From: Silurus meridionalis
Lineage: Eukaryota > Chordata > Actinopteri > Siluriformes > Siluridae
Direction: 5' to 3'
NCBI RefSeq assembly: GCF_014805685.1
Contig: NC_060893.1
Location: forward strand, 11,464,773-11,528,772
Length of the DNA stretch: 64,000 nucleotides
The notes under the pieces are model-generated. The model worked only from the letters and a program-made list of their open reading frames with translations, searched no databases and was not told the origin of the DNA. The position numbers and the translations under genes were made by a program. Each line of letters starts with the position of its first letter. Position 1 is the stretch's first letter. Shown piece after piece: positions 29,656-58,942 of this stretch.

Positions 29656-30710
29656 GTAAGGAGACTCTCTAAAGACTTCTTTGTGAAAGTTTGAACTCTT
29701 TTGATCTTTTATGACTGAGTGAAGGCTTGACATTGTTTTCGCGTAACGTTACTCGCTATTGATAACACGGGCTGCGGAGATATGAACGGAAGACTTCTTA
29801 ATTCAGCTGGTTGTGCTGTTCGGGTAAAGTGCCACAGCTCCTGACTGGTAACTACCTAAAAAGTAAACATTTACAACATTATCAGCACGCTGTAATATTT
29901 AATGACTTGTGATTGACGTATGCTGATTAAACATCTTAACACCAACTGTATAACTTATCATCATCATCATCATTATCATTATCATTGCAGTGTCAAATTA
30001 TCATTAGAATTATTTCCTGACAATCTACTCATTGATTAATTTCAAGACTCCTATAGCCCTTCCTAACATACAGTTGTATAGGCCAAATCAGATATCACTC
30101 ACATGGCTTGCACACCCAAATTAAAAGGAAAATAGCAAAGAATATTAAATATTATTACAGTTATGGCTTTTATACCAGTTTGGAACATGTGCACAATGTA
30201 TACACACAAAATATCGTGTATAGGCTGAAGATTGCATGAATATTGAATCAGTAGTTTAATACTGGTACAGTAAGTGTTTTTCCAACTAAAGCACATCATC
30301 TTTTTATAATTCTATAAATTCTATTAATTTGCTGTAGTCATATAATGTCCATGTTCTCATGAAAATCAATCCTGTTCTCTGAAGGTAAAAATTACCTTGT
30401 GATTTCCTTTTATTGTAAGCATCTATTGTAAAGGCTGATGCATTTGAAAAATCAAAGCAATTGGGATTTCTTCAAGTAAGATTATATGTGAGGTTCCACC
30501 TCACACGTGATGGAATGCAAGTAACATGCTGGAACGTGTGCTTAATAGATGAGTATGCTATGTGTGCTGTTTTAGAAATGCATTACAACAGAAATATAAT
30601 ACAGATGCACATTTTTTACAGCAATTTGTTCCTGCAGTGACTGGTGAAAACTGACTGGAGCTGAAGGCCCATTTCTGTGCACAAATTTTATGAAGAGTTA
30701 ATTGTCATCA
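29656..30710 (+). other. DAPK2: DAPK2 intron 1 and leader of exon 2
   Basis: AT-rich intron. Two acceptors are possible for exon 2: attttttacag ending at 30621 or ttgttcctgcag ending at about 30636. The 75-90 nt before the ATG at 30711 would then be 5' UTR. Nothing else was recognised. Confidence 0.5.
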
Positions 30711-46826
<16,116 letters not shown>

Positions 46827-48310
46827 GGCTTCACAGGTTTCTTGAGCACAAAAAAACACATCTGCTGCAGGCAGTAAGACCTCAGTCTCAAATGCACACT
46901 GGTGTGAAAGGGTCCAGGATATGTCTTTTACAGATAGCTACCCCAAAAAAGACAGAGAGACTGAGCCATGGTTAGTGTACATATCCCCTGGACACATTAA
47001 ATACATACAGTGATGTATAACAATCTAGTGAGTGCCAATACTGTGATATTAAAAAAGTGTTTTTAAAGCTGCAATTAATTAATGCCCTTATGGTGTAGAA
47101 TAGATTTTTTACATATGCTTATAAAGCCTTTGAGTGCAATGTCAACCTGGAAAGTGTCTTCAGTTCTCTGAAATTCTCATTTTTATAAGTGCTAGTTCTA
47201 GTCTCCTGTTTTACATGATCCTGTTGTTTGATATGTGCTATGATTTTTTGCATACAAACTGCCATGCTGTTTTAAGCCAAAGCTACCATCCTGTAACTTA
47301 CTATTAAACCTAATTAATATTTCCAATAGTAAATATTTTAAGCAAATGTAATGCAAATGTCTGTAGCATATATATATGTATGTATATATACGTTATATGT
47401 ATGTACTTTATATATATGTTTTTTTTTTATGCATGCATAAATTAAACTTCAGTTGAGCTGGTGAGGGAAAAATCAGCCACAAGAGTGAATTTTCTCATAT
47501 ATATTGTAAAGTTAAAAGTCATTGAACAAGATTTGTCAGCCATGGCTTGCTGCGATGTTTTTTAAAAGGATATAGACTTGAATTGCCATACAATTAATTG
47601 CTTTAATGACAATTTTATACATATTCTTAGAATCAGGGAAAATGTGCTACCTCCGAACACAGTTCGAGGAAAAATGCGCACACTGGTATAGACTTGTGGA
47701 GTATTTCGGAATCTGCTTTTAGTCATGTATTTGTACTGGAAAAATGGTACTCCCACCCTTTACCAGTGCACTAACTTTGTTGTTGTAACACCTGTTGTAA
47801 CACCTGTTGTTTTAATAAGGCATATTACACATGCTGCACAATTTTTTTTTGCTTAAACATGCTGCTGTTCTGGGAATGTGGTGCTATATGGTTTATTTAG
47901 AGATAAAGTGTAGTTATTTGAAGAAAAAAGTAAGTACCATTCTTAATTCATCAAACAAGCAAACTCATAAACTGCTTTCTCAGTACAGTATCTCACTGAT
48001 CCTTGGACCTGGAAATATGGGATTGGTTCTGTGTATTTGGCCGCTGTATTAAGCAAGAATGATTGACTGCAGTTTGAAGACCATTATATTAATAGCCTGC
48101 ATGGCCATGCCTTTACATTATTTTAGATTCATTTGTTTGAGAACCTGGTGGAGTTGCTGAGGTGTATTTTTAAGTTTACTTGTGTTTTATGATAAACTTT
48201 ATGTACTGTCATTTCCTTTTGAAAGTAGTCTGTGTAAAATTAAAACTAGTCTAGGACTTATTCTCAATGTACAATGCCTTATTTTGTATAAAGGTTAATA
48301 AATGTTTAAT
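46827..48310 (+). other. DAPK2: DAPK2 3' UTR with polyadenylation signal
   Basis: No coding exon follows the stop. AATAAA at 48297-48302 is the most likely distal polyadenylation signal, giving a UTR of nearly 1.5 kb. TA-rich repeats occur near 47370-47420. Confidence 0.5.
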
Positions 48311-48418
48311 ATATTTATTATATTTCTTGTTCACCTCATTTAGTTATTCATTCATCGTTCGGAGAGTTCTCACAAGACAAGTGCTGTTGGGCTTTTTTAA
48401 GTTGAGAAAAAAATCAGT

Positions 48419-48560
48419 CAGGTGGTAGCTCAGTGGTTATGATGTTGGGACCACTTCTGATTGTAAGGTCATGTGTTTAAAACCCATGAGCAAAGCCCTT
48501 AACCCTCAACTGCTTGGTTGTAAGTTGCTCTTTGTAAAAGGCTGTCTACAAATTATATTG
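48419..48560 (+). mobile_element. Degenerate tRNA-derived SINE
   Basis: Begins with a tRNA-like A-box region (ggtagctcagtggttatgat) and a decayed B box (gtaaggtcatgtgttt), followed by agcaaagcccttaaccctca and a run resembling the 'gtaagtcgctctggataaa' tail of a widespread fish SINE. It differs from the tRNA-Glu SINE at 34904. No target duplication was seen. Confidence 0.6.
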
Positions 48561-48570
48561 CCTTTGAGCT

Positions 48571-49123
48571 TACAGTACAGACCAAAAGTTTGGACACACC
48601 TTCTCATTCAAAGAGTTTTCTTTATTTTCATGACTATGAAAATTGTAGAGTCACACTGAAGGCATCAAGGGCTATTTGACCAAGAAGGAGAGTGATGGGG
48701 TGCTGCGCCAGATGACCTGGCCTCCACAGTCATCGGACCTGAACCCAATCGAGATGGTTTAGGGGTGAGCTGGACCGCAGAGTGAAGGCAAAAGGGCCAA
48801 CAAGTGCCAAGCATCTCTCGGGGAACTCCTTCAAGACTGTTGGAAGACCATTTCAGGTGACTACCTCTTGAAGCTCATCAAGAGAATGCCAAGAGTGTGC
48901 AAAGCAGTAATCAAAGCAAAAGGTGGCTACTTTGAAGAACCCAGAATATGACATTTCTCAGTTGTTTCACACTTTTTTGTTATGTATATAATTCCATATA
49001 TAATTCCACGTGTTAATTTATAGTTTTGATGCCTTCAGTGTGAATCTACAATTTTCATAGTCATGAAAATAAAGAAAACTCTTTGAATGAGAAGGTGTGT
49101 CCAAACTTTTGGTCTGTATTGTA
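48571..49123. mobile_element. Internally deleted Tc1-like element with about 98-bp terminal inverted repeats
   Basis: Left repeat 48571-48668 (tacagtacagaccaaaagtt...) and right repeat 49026-49123 (...ggtctgtattgta) are nearly exact reverse complements. The 350-bp interior keeps only the end of a transposase: LRQMTWPPQSSDLNPIEMV with an early stop, then the KAKGPTSAKHLS and RECQECAKQ-like remains in shifted frames. The only catalytic residue left is the final Glu. It lies just downstream of the DAPK2 3' UTR. Confidence 0.85.
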
Positions 49124-50584
49124 TGTCATGAAATAGAAGCATTTTTATTATATCCATTTTCTGTTTTAATCCCTTTTAATCCATTTACATTAGTAATTTG
49201 TTAAATAAAAAGTGAACAAGATCCCCTGAATTTTTTCGAATGCTTTTACATTAAACAGCAGGTGACTTGCTAACATTGACATGTTGCTTTCAATTCAGTT
49301 AAAAGTTTAAAAAAAACAATATTGACACACACTTGGCAAACACTGAGCTGTGCTAAACAGCTTTCAGCTTAGTTCCTTGTGATTTAACTAATACAAATTT
49401 TTTAGTTGTGTTTTGTTCTCATCCACATTGTTTCCCTGCATGTTTTAATTGTTGTTAATGTGTTTTACATTATACATAATCATTTGGAGAGAGTTGTATA
49501 AATTTGTGCTTTTTATCTGCTGGTGCTGAGGCACAATATCACCATAGAACAAATTTACACAAACTGTGGCCAATCGACTGGTTCATTAAGTAAACTTGAA
49601 AAAAGGAACTGGTTTTTAGACTCTAATCCTAGACCAAGATAAACGTACAGCTTGTCCAAAGTCAGTGATTGCCTGTAGTGACTGTAGCAACCATGAGTCT
49701 AATTACAAGCCCTAATATCACTGAGTGTAGGTAGCAGATATTACATGATTTCATTTGATGTATGTATATTAGGATGTTTAAAGGCTGATATTTTTACTCT
49801 AATATGTTTCCCTTTTATGCTTTTACTATTAGCTACATCAGGCTTAATGGTAGTAGGAGGAAACAGATAACCCTAATAATCATATGGTTATGTGGCAGTT
49901 ATCTTTATTCTAACTGACTCTACTGTCCTCTAATAGTAAAGACAAGTCTCTAAGGATCGTCCACAAACACTGAGTGAAATTGGAGGAGAGGCCATGGCTG
50001 CTGGTAGAGGCTGATTCACCATTTCACACATGCAGGCATACTAACAGGATGAACAGGATAAAGTTCAAAGGATGGGCGGATCACTGTTAGGATATCTGAT
50101 ACTGCTGCAGTGCTACAAGAGCTGCTCGCTTTTTGTCATTTCTTTTGCCATTTATAGGCACAAACACATTTTTTATGCAATGACTAATATCTAAATCGGT
50201 TGGGTCCACATTGCAATGCAAATGTTGCGTTTATCAATCATTAATGCCAGTCCTTGGACAACTGGGCTCTTGTCATTTGATAAAAGTAGGATGGGGTGTT
50301 CTAGCAGTTTTCCATTACAACTACCACACAGGCTTTCATTCTAATTGAGTGGTAAAAACACTAGTCCATAGTGGTAATTATCTAGTACCTATCTAGTAAC
50401 TAGTGTAAAAAAAAAAAAAGATTTTAGTTTAAACATTTCCACAGCACCATCTTATGTTATTAAGGAAAGTGCTTCTGGAAAAGCATTGAAAACAGAAATG
50501 CTGGTTAATGTCGCCCTCTGCTGAACGAATGCGCAACTGCACAATGTTTCATCACATGGAGAGCTCTTTGGTGTGGGTGTGGAC

Positions 50585-50735
50585 ATTGGTGAACCATGAA
50601 CTCGACTTAAAGTAGAGATACAGTAGGTAAAATATCACTCCAGTAAAAGGGCTCCCTTTAAACTTTCACTTAAGTTAAAGTACAAAAGTATTTGCCTTCA
50701 AATGTACTTAAGTATCCAAAGTGCTACTATCTATT
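50585..50735. repeat. Fragment of a large dispersed repeat
   Basis: Phrases such as cttaagttaaagtacaaaag and caaatgtacttaagtatcca are shared with the repeat at 57145-58195 and are familiar from an abundant fish DNA-element family. The copy is partial and diverged. Confidence 0.45.
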
Positions 50736-50819
50736 ATGGCTATAATGTTCCTATTATTATTTTTAGTATTTTAGTTTATTTTAAGTAGTCTCTTACTAAC
50801 CCAACCATTAGGGTTGCAC

Positions 50820-51063
50820 AAGCCAGTGCACTCTTAGTGCCGGTCCCAAGCCCGGATAAATGGGGACGCTTGTGTGCCAAATCAAATATGTGGATAACGA
50901 ACCAGAATTTCATAACGGATCTGTTGAGGCCCAGGTTACCAACAACCACCAGCAGGGTACAGATAGAAATTAGGCAACTGTTGGCCAAGGGAGAAGAAGG
51001 AGAGGGGGAAGACGTCTACAGAGACAGCAGAGAAAGGTGTAGAAGAGTGGAGGTTCAGTAAAT
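50820..51063 (+). mobile_element. Fragment of a retroelement sharing the SINE body
   Basis: 50829-50868 repeats the body of the SINE at 34904 (tagtgccggtcccaagcccg, then a deletion, then gtgccaaatcaaatatgtgg). The rest (aggcccaggttaccaacaac and a GA-rich run to about 51060) looks like the part of a larger dispersed element to which this SINE body belongs. It has no tRNA head and is clearly older than the first copy. Confidence 0.5.
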
Positions 51064-54000
51064 GTTTCTTTTCTAATATTTGGAAAAATTGGCCCACCAC
51101 GTTGACCAGCTCAGTATACTTGAACCCTGAAAAGGCTTTGGGCAGTAGTTTGTATCCAACAATGGGTTTAGTTCACTGACTTGACTCTTCCTAAGATATA
51201 GATTAGGGGTAAACATACGCTTACCAAAATCCTAACAGTATGACTAGCCACTAGTCAATACTGGGTGAAATTGATGTGGTGTTTCAGATAGCAGGTGATC
51301 ATTAGGATGCCTGTCCAGCTAAATTGAAGCTACTGTGAATAAACTGTGAATTTAAGTCACACAACAGTAGCTCCTGGAGCTGTTAGGTGGCTGTGCATAT
51401 GAATGTACCAGTGGTGGGCGGTCAGAGCCAGATGATGTAGGTGGCACAGATGCAGTTGTAGTTTAGAGGATTGGAGTTGTCTTTACTGGGTTTGCTTTAG
51501 TAAAATGATATTTACCTTCCATATGTGAAAATCCTCTCTCTCTTTCTATAACTGCAACGTGATAGTGGTGGTATTAAGAGGTGGATTAAGTCAAGTGAGT
51601 CCTCACTGAAGGCCCAGGTACCAAATGCACGGCCGGCCACAGGAATGTACAGTAAGTTATACTGCTTTAACTACTGAAAATTTTGATTTCACCTGATCAT
51701 TGTCAGTTACTAAGTCCTTTTTCTAGAGACAAACACAGGGTGCCTTCTTAACTTTTTATGGTGCTTATCAGTTGTCACCAGGTATAGACATTTGCATACA
51801 ATACCTTGCTTAGACTGAGTGGCCTGAATGTGGAAACACAAAGGACCATTTTGACAGAAAATATAATCAGTATTGTCCAGTTTACTACATAATGATAGTC
51901 ACTGCTCATCACTGATCATGCAAGGTGAACAAGGTATAACAACATACTTTCAAAAGAACAAACTGTGAAATTATACACTAAATAATATAGGGCAGGCAAG
52001 GTCGCAAAACACCATAGCGCATGTAAGAATTAAATGTCCAAAATACAAGCAACAAAAAGTGCAAAATTGTGAAATTGGCTCAAGGCTAGCAACCACACTA
52101 ATGTTTAATGTAAATAATAGAGGGATATCCACAGCTCTGGAGGGCAAGCCATGTGCAGCACCAACAATAGGCTCGATATGGTAAGTGAAGAGCTCCATAA
52201 TCATGTTTGTGTAGTCTGAAAAGCATGCAGGTGGAAGGGAAAACAGGCTAATTGCTGAATGACAGAAGTATTTATAGTGACTACAGGCAAACATCACTTT
52301 GTGACCTTGTTGGAGTATCTATGTACACATGCACAATACTAAGCTTATACACAATCCTTTGCAGTTAGGATAGGTAAAGTATAACCACTATTTCTCACCT
52401 CAGTAGAGTCTTTGTAAAGTCTCTTTCAGCATTATTCATGCACAAATTCTCCAAATGCCTTTTTTCAATGAGTGACTTGGGTTTGGCTTTTATTACCATC
52501 TTACAGGCCAATTTGTTTCTATACACTGATCTAATAAACAACTGAACGATGTTTCCCGGAACAATAATTTCTTATTGAATAACTGAAGATTTAAAAGAAT
52601 AATTTTCTTGCCAGGTGGATAAAAATTCTGAATTTGAATTAAAATTTTGGAATACATTTTGTATAAATCATAGACAACAACTCATAGATTCAACTCATGT
52701 TAACAATAACAAAGTTCCTTTTCTTGTATTTCTATTACTGCATAAATGCACTGGCTAGAAAATAAATTACATATTAGAGTCAAACCTACTAATAGTGTTC
52801 ACAGATATCAGGGGGAAATTACAAATTTCACTCTGATGCCTGTGAGTGAGGACAAAGGCCTCTTAATCATTCATGGAAGAAACTTACTGGTTATATTTGG
52901 GCCTTGATGATCGTGGAGAGGAGATGAAATCTTGGAGGGCTTTCTTCATTATGCACTGGAAGAGGAACAGCATATTCTCCTATTCAAAGCTGCTTAATGA
53001 AAGTGTCTGTTCAAAATGCTTAGCTTATTCTGTATTATAGAAGCCCACATCTGACTTGGTGTGACCCGCTTTTCTCTTATCATATGCAAAGTATTTTCTA
53101 ATTTTAGTATATGAAAGCTTTCCTGAAAAGGGAAAGCTAGTCTAATATCTACAGACAAGGACCACTCTGACCTGGATCCTGTATAACCTCAGTACAGCTT
53201 CTGAGTGATGTAAAGCCTTGGCCAACATTGTGTTTATATGCCTGTTGTGGCAGATGGCCACTGACCAAATCACTGAATTACTCCAAAATTACACTGTTTC
53301 TGCTACCCTCTAGTGGTTCATTTCTTTTGCCCTTGATGGTCAGATATTTTTCTGCAAGAGTATGTAGAGCATTAAGTCTCTGGAGAGCTACTGAGCTTCT
53401 TAACTTTATCTGGGTTGAAGAAACTGCGTTTTTTACATGTACCAGTCTGAGAATGTTTGTTAAGTCTACAATAGCTTTTGTTACCATATTATTATACTAT
53501 ACATTTTTTAATTTTTGAGTAAATAAAAATTAACATTCTTATTCAGAGGTTTTTATAGAACATGCAAAGAGGTAAAAGTGCACTATTATACCTAGTACAT
53601 CTGTAAAGATTCATAAACTATTGGATTCTAGTTTGTACAAGTGCAAGAGTAGATTAGTAGGTGGTAATAATGTCAATACATACACAATATATTTAATACG
53701 TACATGATCAACACAGACTCTGTAAAGAGAAATTTACTGCGTGAAAAGTATATAAAGTTTTGAAAGGAGGTTTGTTCTACCAGTAAAAAGCAAGGACACC
53801 TAAGCATCTCAGTGTTATGGTAAATGCCTGTTTAGACCTTAATTGTACAATCCAGGCTCTGAGACATTTAAACCCTGAGTTGGCATGCTGATGTTTTATA
53901 CATTCAGCAATACATTCAACAATAAGTACTCTATCACAGGAGCACTAAATGTTCCAAGCTAAGAGTTTCTTCTTAAAACATATACAGACTAGTGTTTTCT

Positions 54001-54650
54001 GAGGGTACTGCTTTATTATCTGCTCCAACTAATCAACAGCCATTCAACTACACCTACAGTCAACAATATAGCCATTGGAATAGCAAATGCCCATAACAAA
54101 CTGTCACAGGTATAGGACCATCATTTGTCATTCATTAATCTCCATTTATTGAGTATCCCTATTCCAGAAGCACTGGGTATGATGCAGAACCAGTGGAAGA
54201 GATGATTTACCAATGCCATTTACCAGGCACATTCTTACTTACAGGGTATTGCTGGTCTACCTGTTTCTGTGAGGTAAGAGGAAATTGAAAACCTGGTGCT
54301 CCCAATAATATATTTATTCATTTTAATTTTAATTTATTAATTTATCTATTCAGTGACCTTGTACTGACAATAATATAAATCAAATTCTCCAAATATTGTA
54401 TTAACATCAAACACATGCATGCTTCTTTACCTTGTTTAGTTCTAGCACACAGCACTAATGCTTTATTTGCCTAATTCCTTTAAAAAGGAACCAACAATTA
54501 GTCCTACATGACTGCGTCATAGAAAACTCATAGAGTTTTAGGCATTGTTTTATGAAAGCCCAATACAGTACAGATACCATGGGATACCAGTGGGTACAAC
54601 CAGTTAATGTAGAGTTGCTTAAATTAGTCTCTGTTAGTTACCACCACTTT

Positions 54651-54702
<52 letters not shown>
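54651..54702. repeat. (TC)n microsatellite followed by (AC)n
   Basis: Pyrimidine tract of TC repeats with one TTTC interruption, then a short AC run. Confidence 0.95.
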
Positions 54703-54711
<9 letters not shown>

Positions 54712-57144
54712 GACACACACTAAATAATTATCCAATACTGTATATGACTACTTGGTGCTTTACTAGACACCCAATAAAACACCTTATTGCCATCTCTTAT
54801 TTGAGTTTTCAATGGACTGTTCTTTCTATGTACTAATACTGAAAGTAGGCTGAGCACTTATATGTTTTTTATAAATAGTTTATGAAAGGATTACAGACAA
54901 TGGGCATTTAAATAAGGAATATTAATAAAAAATAAAAAAACTCAGATATTAAACTATGGGCATGCAATGACTATATCTGGTTATTAACAACCCCCTGCCA
55001 TGGTGTATATAGGTTATCACAGGACAAAAAAGCATAGGATAAGTATGATTTTGGCAAATTAGCTCATGTTGGATAATTTAATGCATTTACTCAATTAATC
55101 ATTTAAACCTGCAACCTGTATCACCCCAAGACAGTTAATGACTGACTTTGGACCCTGATTTACTTTTGTTTATCTTTACCTCCAGTCATGCACTTGCTTA
55201 GTTCAATCAACTTTAATCCCCCTGTGCTGATTTCTTTTTTTTTGCCCTTTGTTTCTACATCATAGGCTTAAGATAAAGAGGCTAAAAAAAAAATCAGACA
55301 ATCAGACAAAAGAAAAGACATAACAGCATTTGGGAAAGCTGTGATTATTATAATATTCTACTCCCTAAGTACATCTACAAAAAAAAAGACAAGTGAGAGG
55401 TGTGAGGTACTCTGTGAAAAATAAGATCATTATCTTCATATGGTGAGAACAAATTGCCTGTTCAATCTCTTAACAGTGCAGTGAGCAAATTTCTAATTTA
55501 AGGAACAATAAAGCTATCTCTGTTTAGTTCAACCGAACTGTCATTTAGAGCAAATCAAATATGACATTGCCTTTAATATAAGTATAAATCACAGTAACAG
55601 CTTTGTGGGAGTGCTTTCTCTGAGTGCAAATTACACTAAACCTTGCTTGGAGAAAAAGAAAAACTCAGTCGGATGTTATTTGTTGATGTGCGTAAACATT
55701 TGCATAGAGTCAAAGTAAATACAACTTTTTTTTATTGTAATGTAAATTTATTTGCATCTGGTGCCAAGTATTTTTTCCAATTTCAAATAAACAAAAGGTT
55801 TAATTTAAGTTACTTAAAACATAAACTGAAAAACCTGTAATAGAAATACATCTGTTTAACCACACAATTACCACATACCGAACACACAACAAGCTATTAG
55901 TATCACAATTACATTTAATAATGCCCTTATAAAATAAGCTGTCTTAACTAAAGTATTCTAGCACTGAATGTACGGAATGTAAAAAAACATGACAGTATAA
56001 TTATAATCAGACTATGCAGACTATTCCTGTTCTTTTAGTTTTCCAATAGATATACAAATGATTAATAGTCACTGAGCAGGCTAAAAGTCAGTGGCACAAA
56101 CCATGGTATAAAAGGGCAGAAATGTTTTAAAATGTCTCCTTTTCAATCAGCCATGTGGCTTTGTCATTTTAGACACAGCAGGTACACAAATCAATGCCAA
56201 TTCAGAATAAAAAAGGCTATTCTTTCTGTTCTAGCTGCCTTTGCTATGTTTGTATACTGGCATAAAAATATATAGTTATTTTAAATGATATATATGTTTA
56301 TGTAAATATTTTTATAGTATTTATATTAGCACTGATGTAGTGCTATAGTATGCCTGGCTGAAATTTATTTCCTATTAACCTCATACAGCTTTGATTATAC
56401 GAGGGGGGGTCATTATTGAATTTATGAATTAGAAATTTTTCCATAAGTAACATGATTATTTCCAAAGCTATTTATTGTCCTCACCAGTCATTATTTCAGT
56501 CACACGACCAAGCATCAGGACATTGCACAGAAGCTAATATTTGGACTTACTGCCTCTGGTTGTCATGCAGAAGTGAACGGAAATGTCTTTTGCATGTTCT
56601 TCTTATAAATGATGGCCCTTCTAGCCCTCCAATGTATCCTGTCTATCACTCCATCTCTCTTGCTCTCTATTTCTCATTATCTCTCTCTGAAATTTACATG
56701 CCCTCTATGAATATATAAACCATCAACCATGTCCTTCAGAGCTCAATTTTACATGACCTTGCCAGTCATACAGCTTTAATAAGAATGCCTTCGATTCATT
56801 AAACCATTCTCTCCACCTTACTCTGAAATATAATAAATGGATTTGAAGGATTTGTGGAACAGCTTAAGTGTGTTTCACATATAACAGAAAGGAAGGACAC
56901 TGGATGGATGAACATAGACAAAAGCTTACCTTATTTGGAGTAATGGGTATTAAGTGATATGTGAAAGAGTGAACTGACAAACTCTGCAAGATAATACATT
57001 AGCACAGTAAACAGTTTAAGAATGTAGTGTTTTTTGTACATTTCTTTAAGACATTTTTCATCTGATTTATGAGCACAATGTACAGTATTGAACATTTCAA
57101 ATATTTGTAAATTTTTCCATTTAAAAGCTCGTCTGTGTCCTCAG

Positions 57145-58195
57145 CAGACTTGGCAAAAGTACACAGATGAACATAGAAGTATAAATACTCATGTTTTAAA
57201 ATTCTCTGGTAAAATTACTGGCTATACTTTTTTACTTAAGTTAAAATAAAGCAGTTTAAGCTCTGACTTAAGTAAAAAAAGTAGCTATTACTACTACCTA
57301 TTTTAGTGTCAGGCTGGTAACTGAATCTCACATCATATTAATATTGTAATTGGCTGTCAATCAATTAAAATATTTAATTGCGATTAGCCACATGATTGTC
57401 ATGAGTTAACTTACAAATAATAGCAAATAAATTACATTTTTATCTGTTCTAAATGTACCTTAAATTAACACTTTTCAGGTTTTTAAAACTGTATTTAACA
57501 TTGGCATGGGCAAATATGGATGCTTTATACAAATGTATGTTTATTATTAGTGAAACAATACTTAGTGAAACATAGAGCATAAAGACAAAATACTCTTGTA
57601 ATTGTTTTAAAATAATTATGGTGTTTTAAATTACTTAAACCATCAGGACACCAATCAGAACTTTTTTGCTATTTAAAATGAGATATTTTAAGATATATAT
57701 ATATAAACATTTTGCTAACTAATGAATGTATCCAAACTGAACAACTACCATATAGAACACAAGCAGAGAAAAGATGATGATGATGATGATGATGATGATC
57801 AGGTGATCAGGAATGTCTCTGTTCTCAGTCATGTTTACATCGCTGACTCCCTCTGTCTCATACTTCTACTACTTGCTCATTGTTAGCTTTGTAAACTAAC
57901 CTACGTCTTTGGTGCTTGAGAGCCAGGAAATGATACACCAGTGGTAGATTGAAAAAATGCACAATGACAGGAAATAGGTTGATGAAAAAATATTGGCATT
58001 TTACCAAATAGATTCAAACTAAAGTAACAAATCTGTTTGAAAATGTAAGGAGTAGAAAGTATAGATATTTGTGTAAAAAGTTAGAGTAAATGTAAAATGT
58101 TGTCCAAAAATAAATAGTGAAATAAATTACTGATACCCGAAAAATCTACTTAAATACAGAAACAAAGTATTTGTACTTATTTATTTCCCACCTCT
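57145..58195. mobile_element. Diverged non-autonomous element (abundant fish family), interrupted
   Basis: The left part (ggcaaaagtacacagatgaa, then cttttttacttaagttaaaa) and the right part (gatacccgaaaaatctactt ... atttcccacctctgg) are the two ends of a well-known dispersed pattern. No transposase is present. The left arm of a larger inverted repeat (57714-57892) lies inside it, so it has been disturbed after insertion. I do not assign a superfamily. Confidence 0.5.
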
Positions 58196-58404
58196 GGTCC
58201 TCAGTGGAGCAGTAAAGTTTTTGAAATATGAACTAGGTTGCTAAAGTTCTTAGGGACATTGTACTTTATAAAAACACTTGGATGGAAAAAGCTACAAAGC
58301 AAAGCAAGCTAACAATGAGCAAGGCAGAAGGACACAAGAAGTATGAGACAGAGGGAGTCAGCGATGTAAACATTACTGAGAACAGAGACATTCCTGATCA
58401 CCTG

Positions 58405-58437
<33 letters not shown>

Positions 58438-58499
58438 TTTTCTCTGCTTGTGTTCTATATGGTAGTTATTCAGTCTGGAAACATTCATTAGTTAGCCAA
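57714..58499. repeat. Large imperfect inverted repeat (arms of about 180-200 bp)
   Basis: 57714-57892 and 58302-58499 are reverse complements with few mismatches. Both contain accatatagaacacaagcag, a (GAT)n or (ATC)n tract, gatcaggtgatcaggaatgt and ccctctgtctcatacttct on one strand or the other. The spacer is about 410 bp. There is no coding content. Confidence 0.85.
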
Positions 58500-58601
58500 A
58501 TGTTTAATTTGTTTTGTATTATTGTATTAATTAGGATTGTCAAAATGAACGTGTTTACTCATAACGCGAAACTAACTTAAATTGCTGTGCTTGTGAAAAA
58601 T

Positions 58602-58641
58602 AAAGAAAACAGACAGGGTGCACTGAATCTCAGTGAATACT

Positions 58642-58712
<71 letters not shown>

Positions 58713-58753
58713 ATTAATTAAATTTTATATATATATTTATAGATATTTTAAGA

Positions 58754-58812
<59 letters not shown>

Positions 58813-58870
58813 CATTTATTATGTCTGTGATGCAAGTATTCACTGAGATTCAGTGCACCCTGTCTGTTTT

Positions 58871-58874
<4 letters not shown>
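58602..58874. repeat. Perfect 45-bp inverted repeat around a (TA)n loop
   Basis: Arms 58602-58646 and 58830-58874 are exact reverse complements over 45 bp (core gtgcactgaatctcagtgaa). The loop is almost entirely TA repeat with a short unique centre near 58705-58765. Another (TA)n tract follows at 58877-58939. Confidence 0.9.
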
Positions 58875-58942
<68 letters not shown>

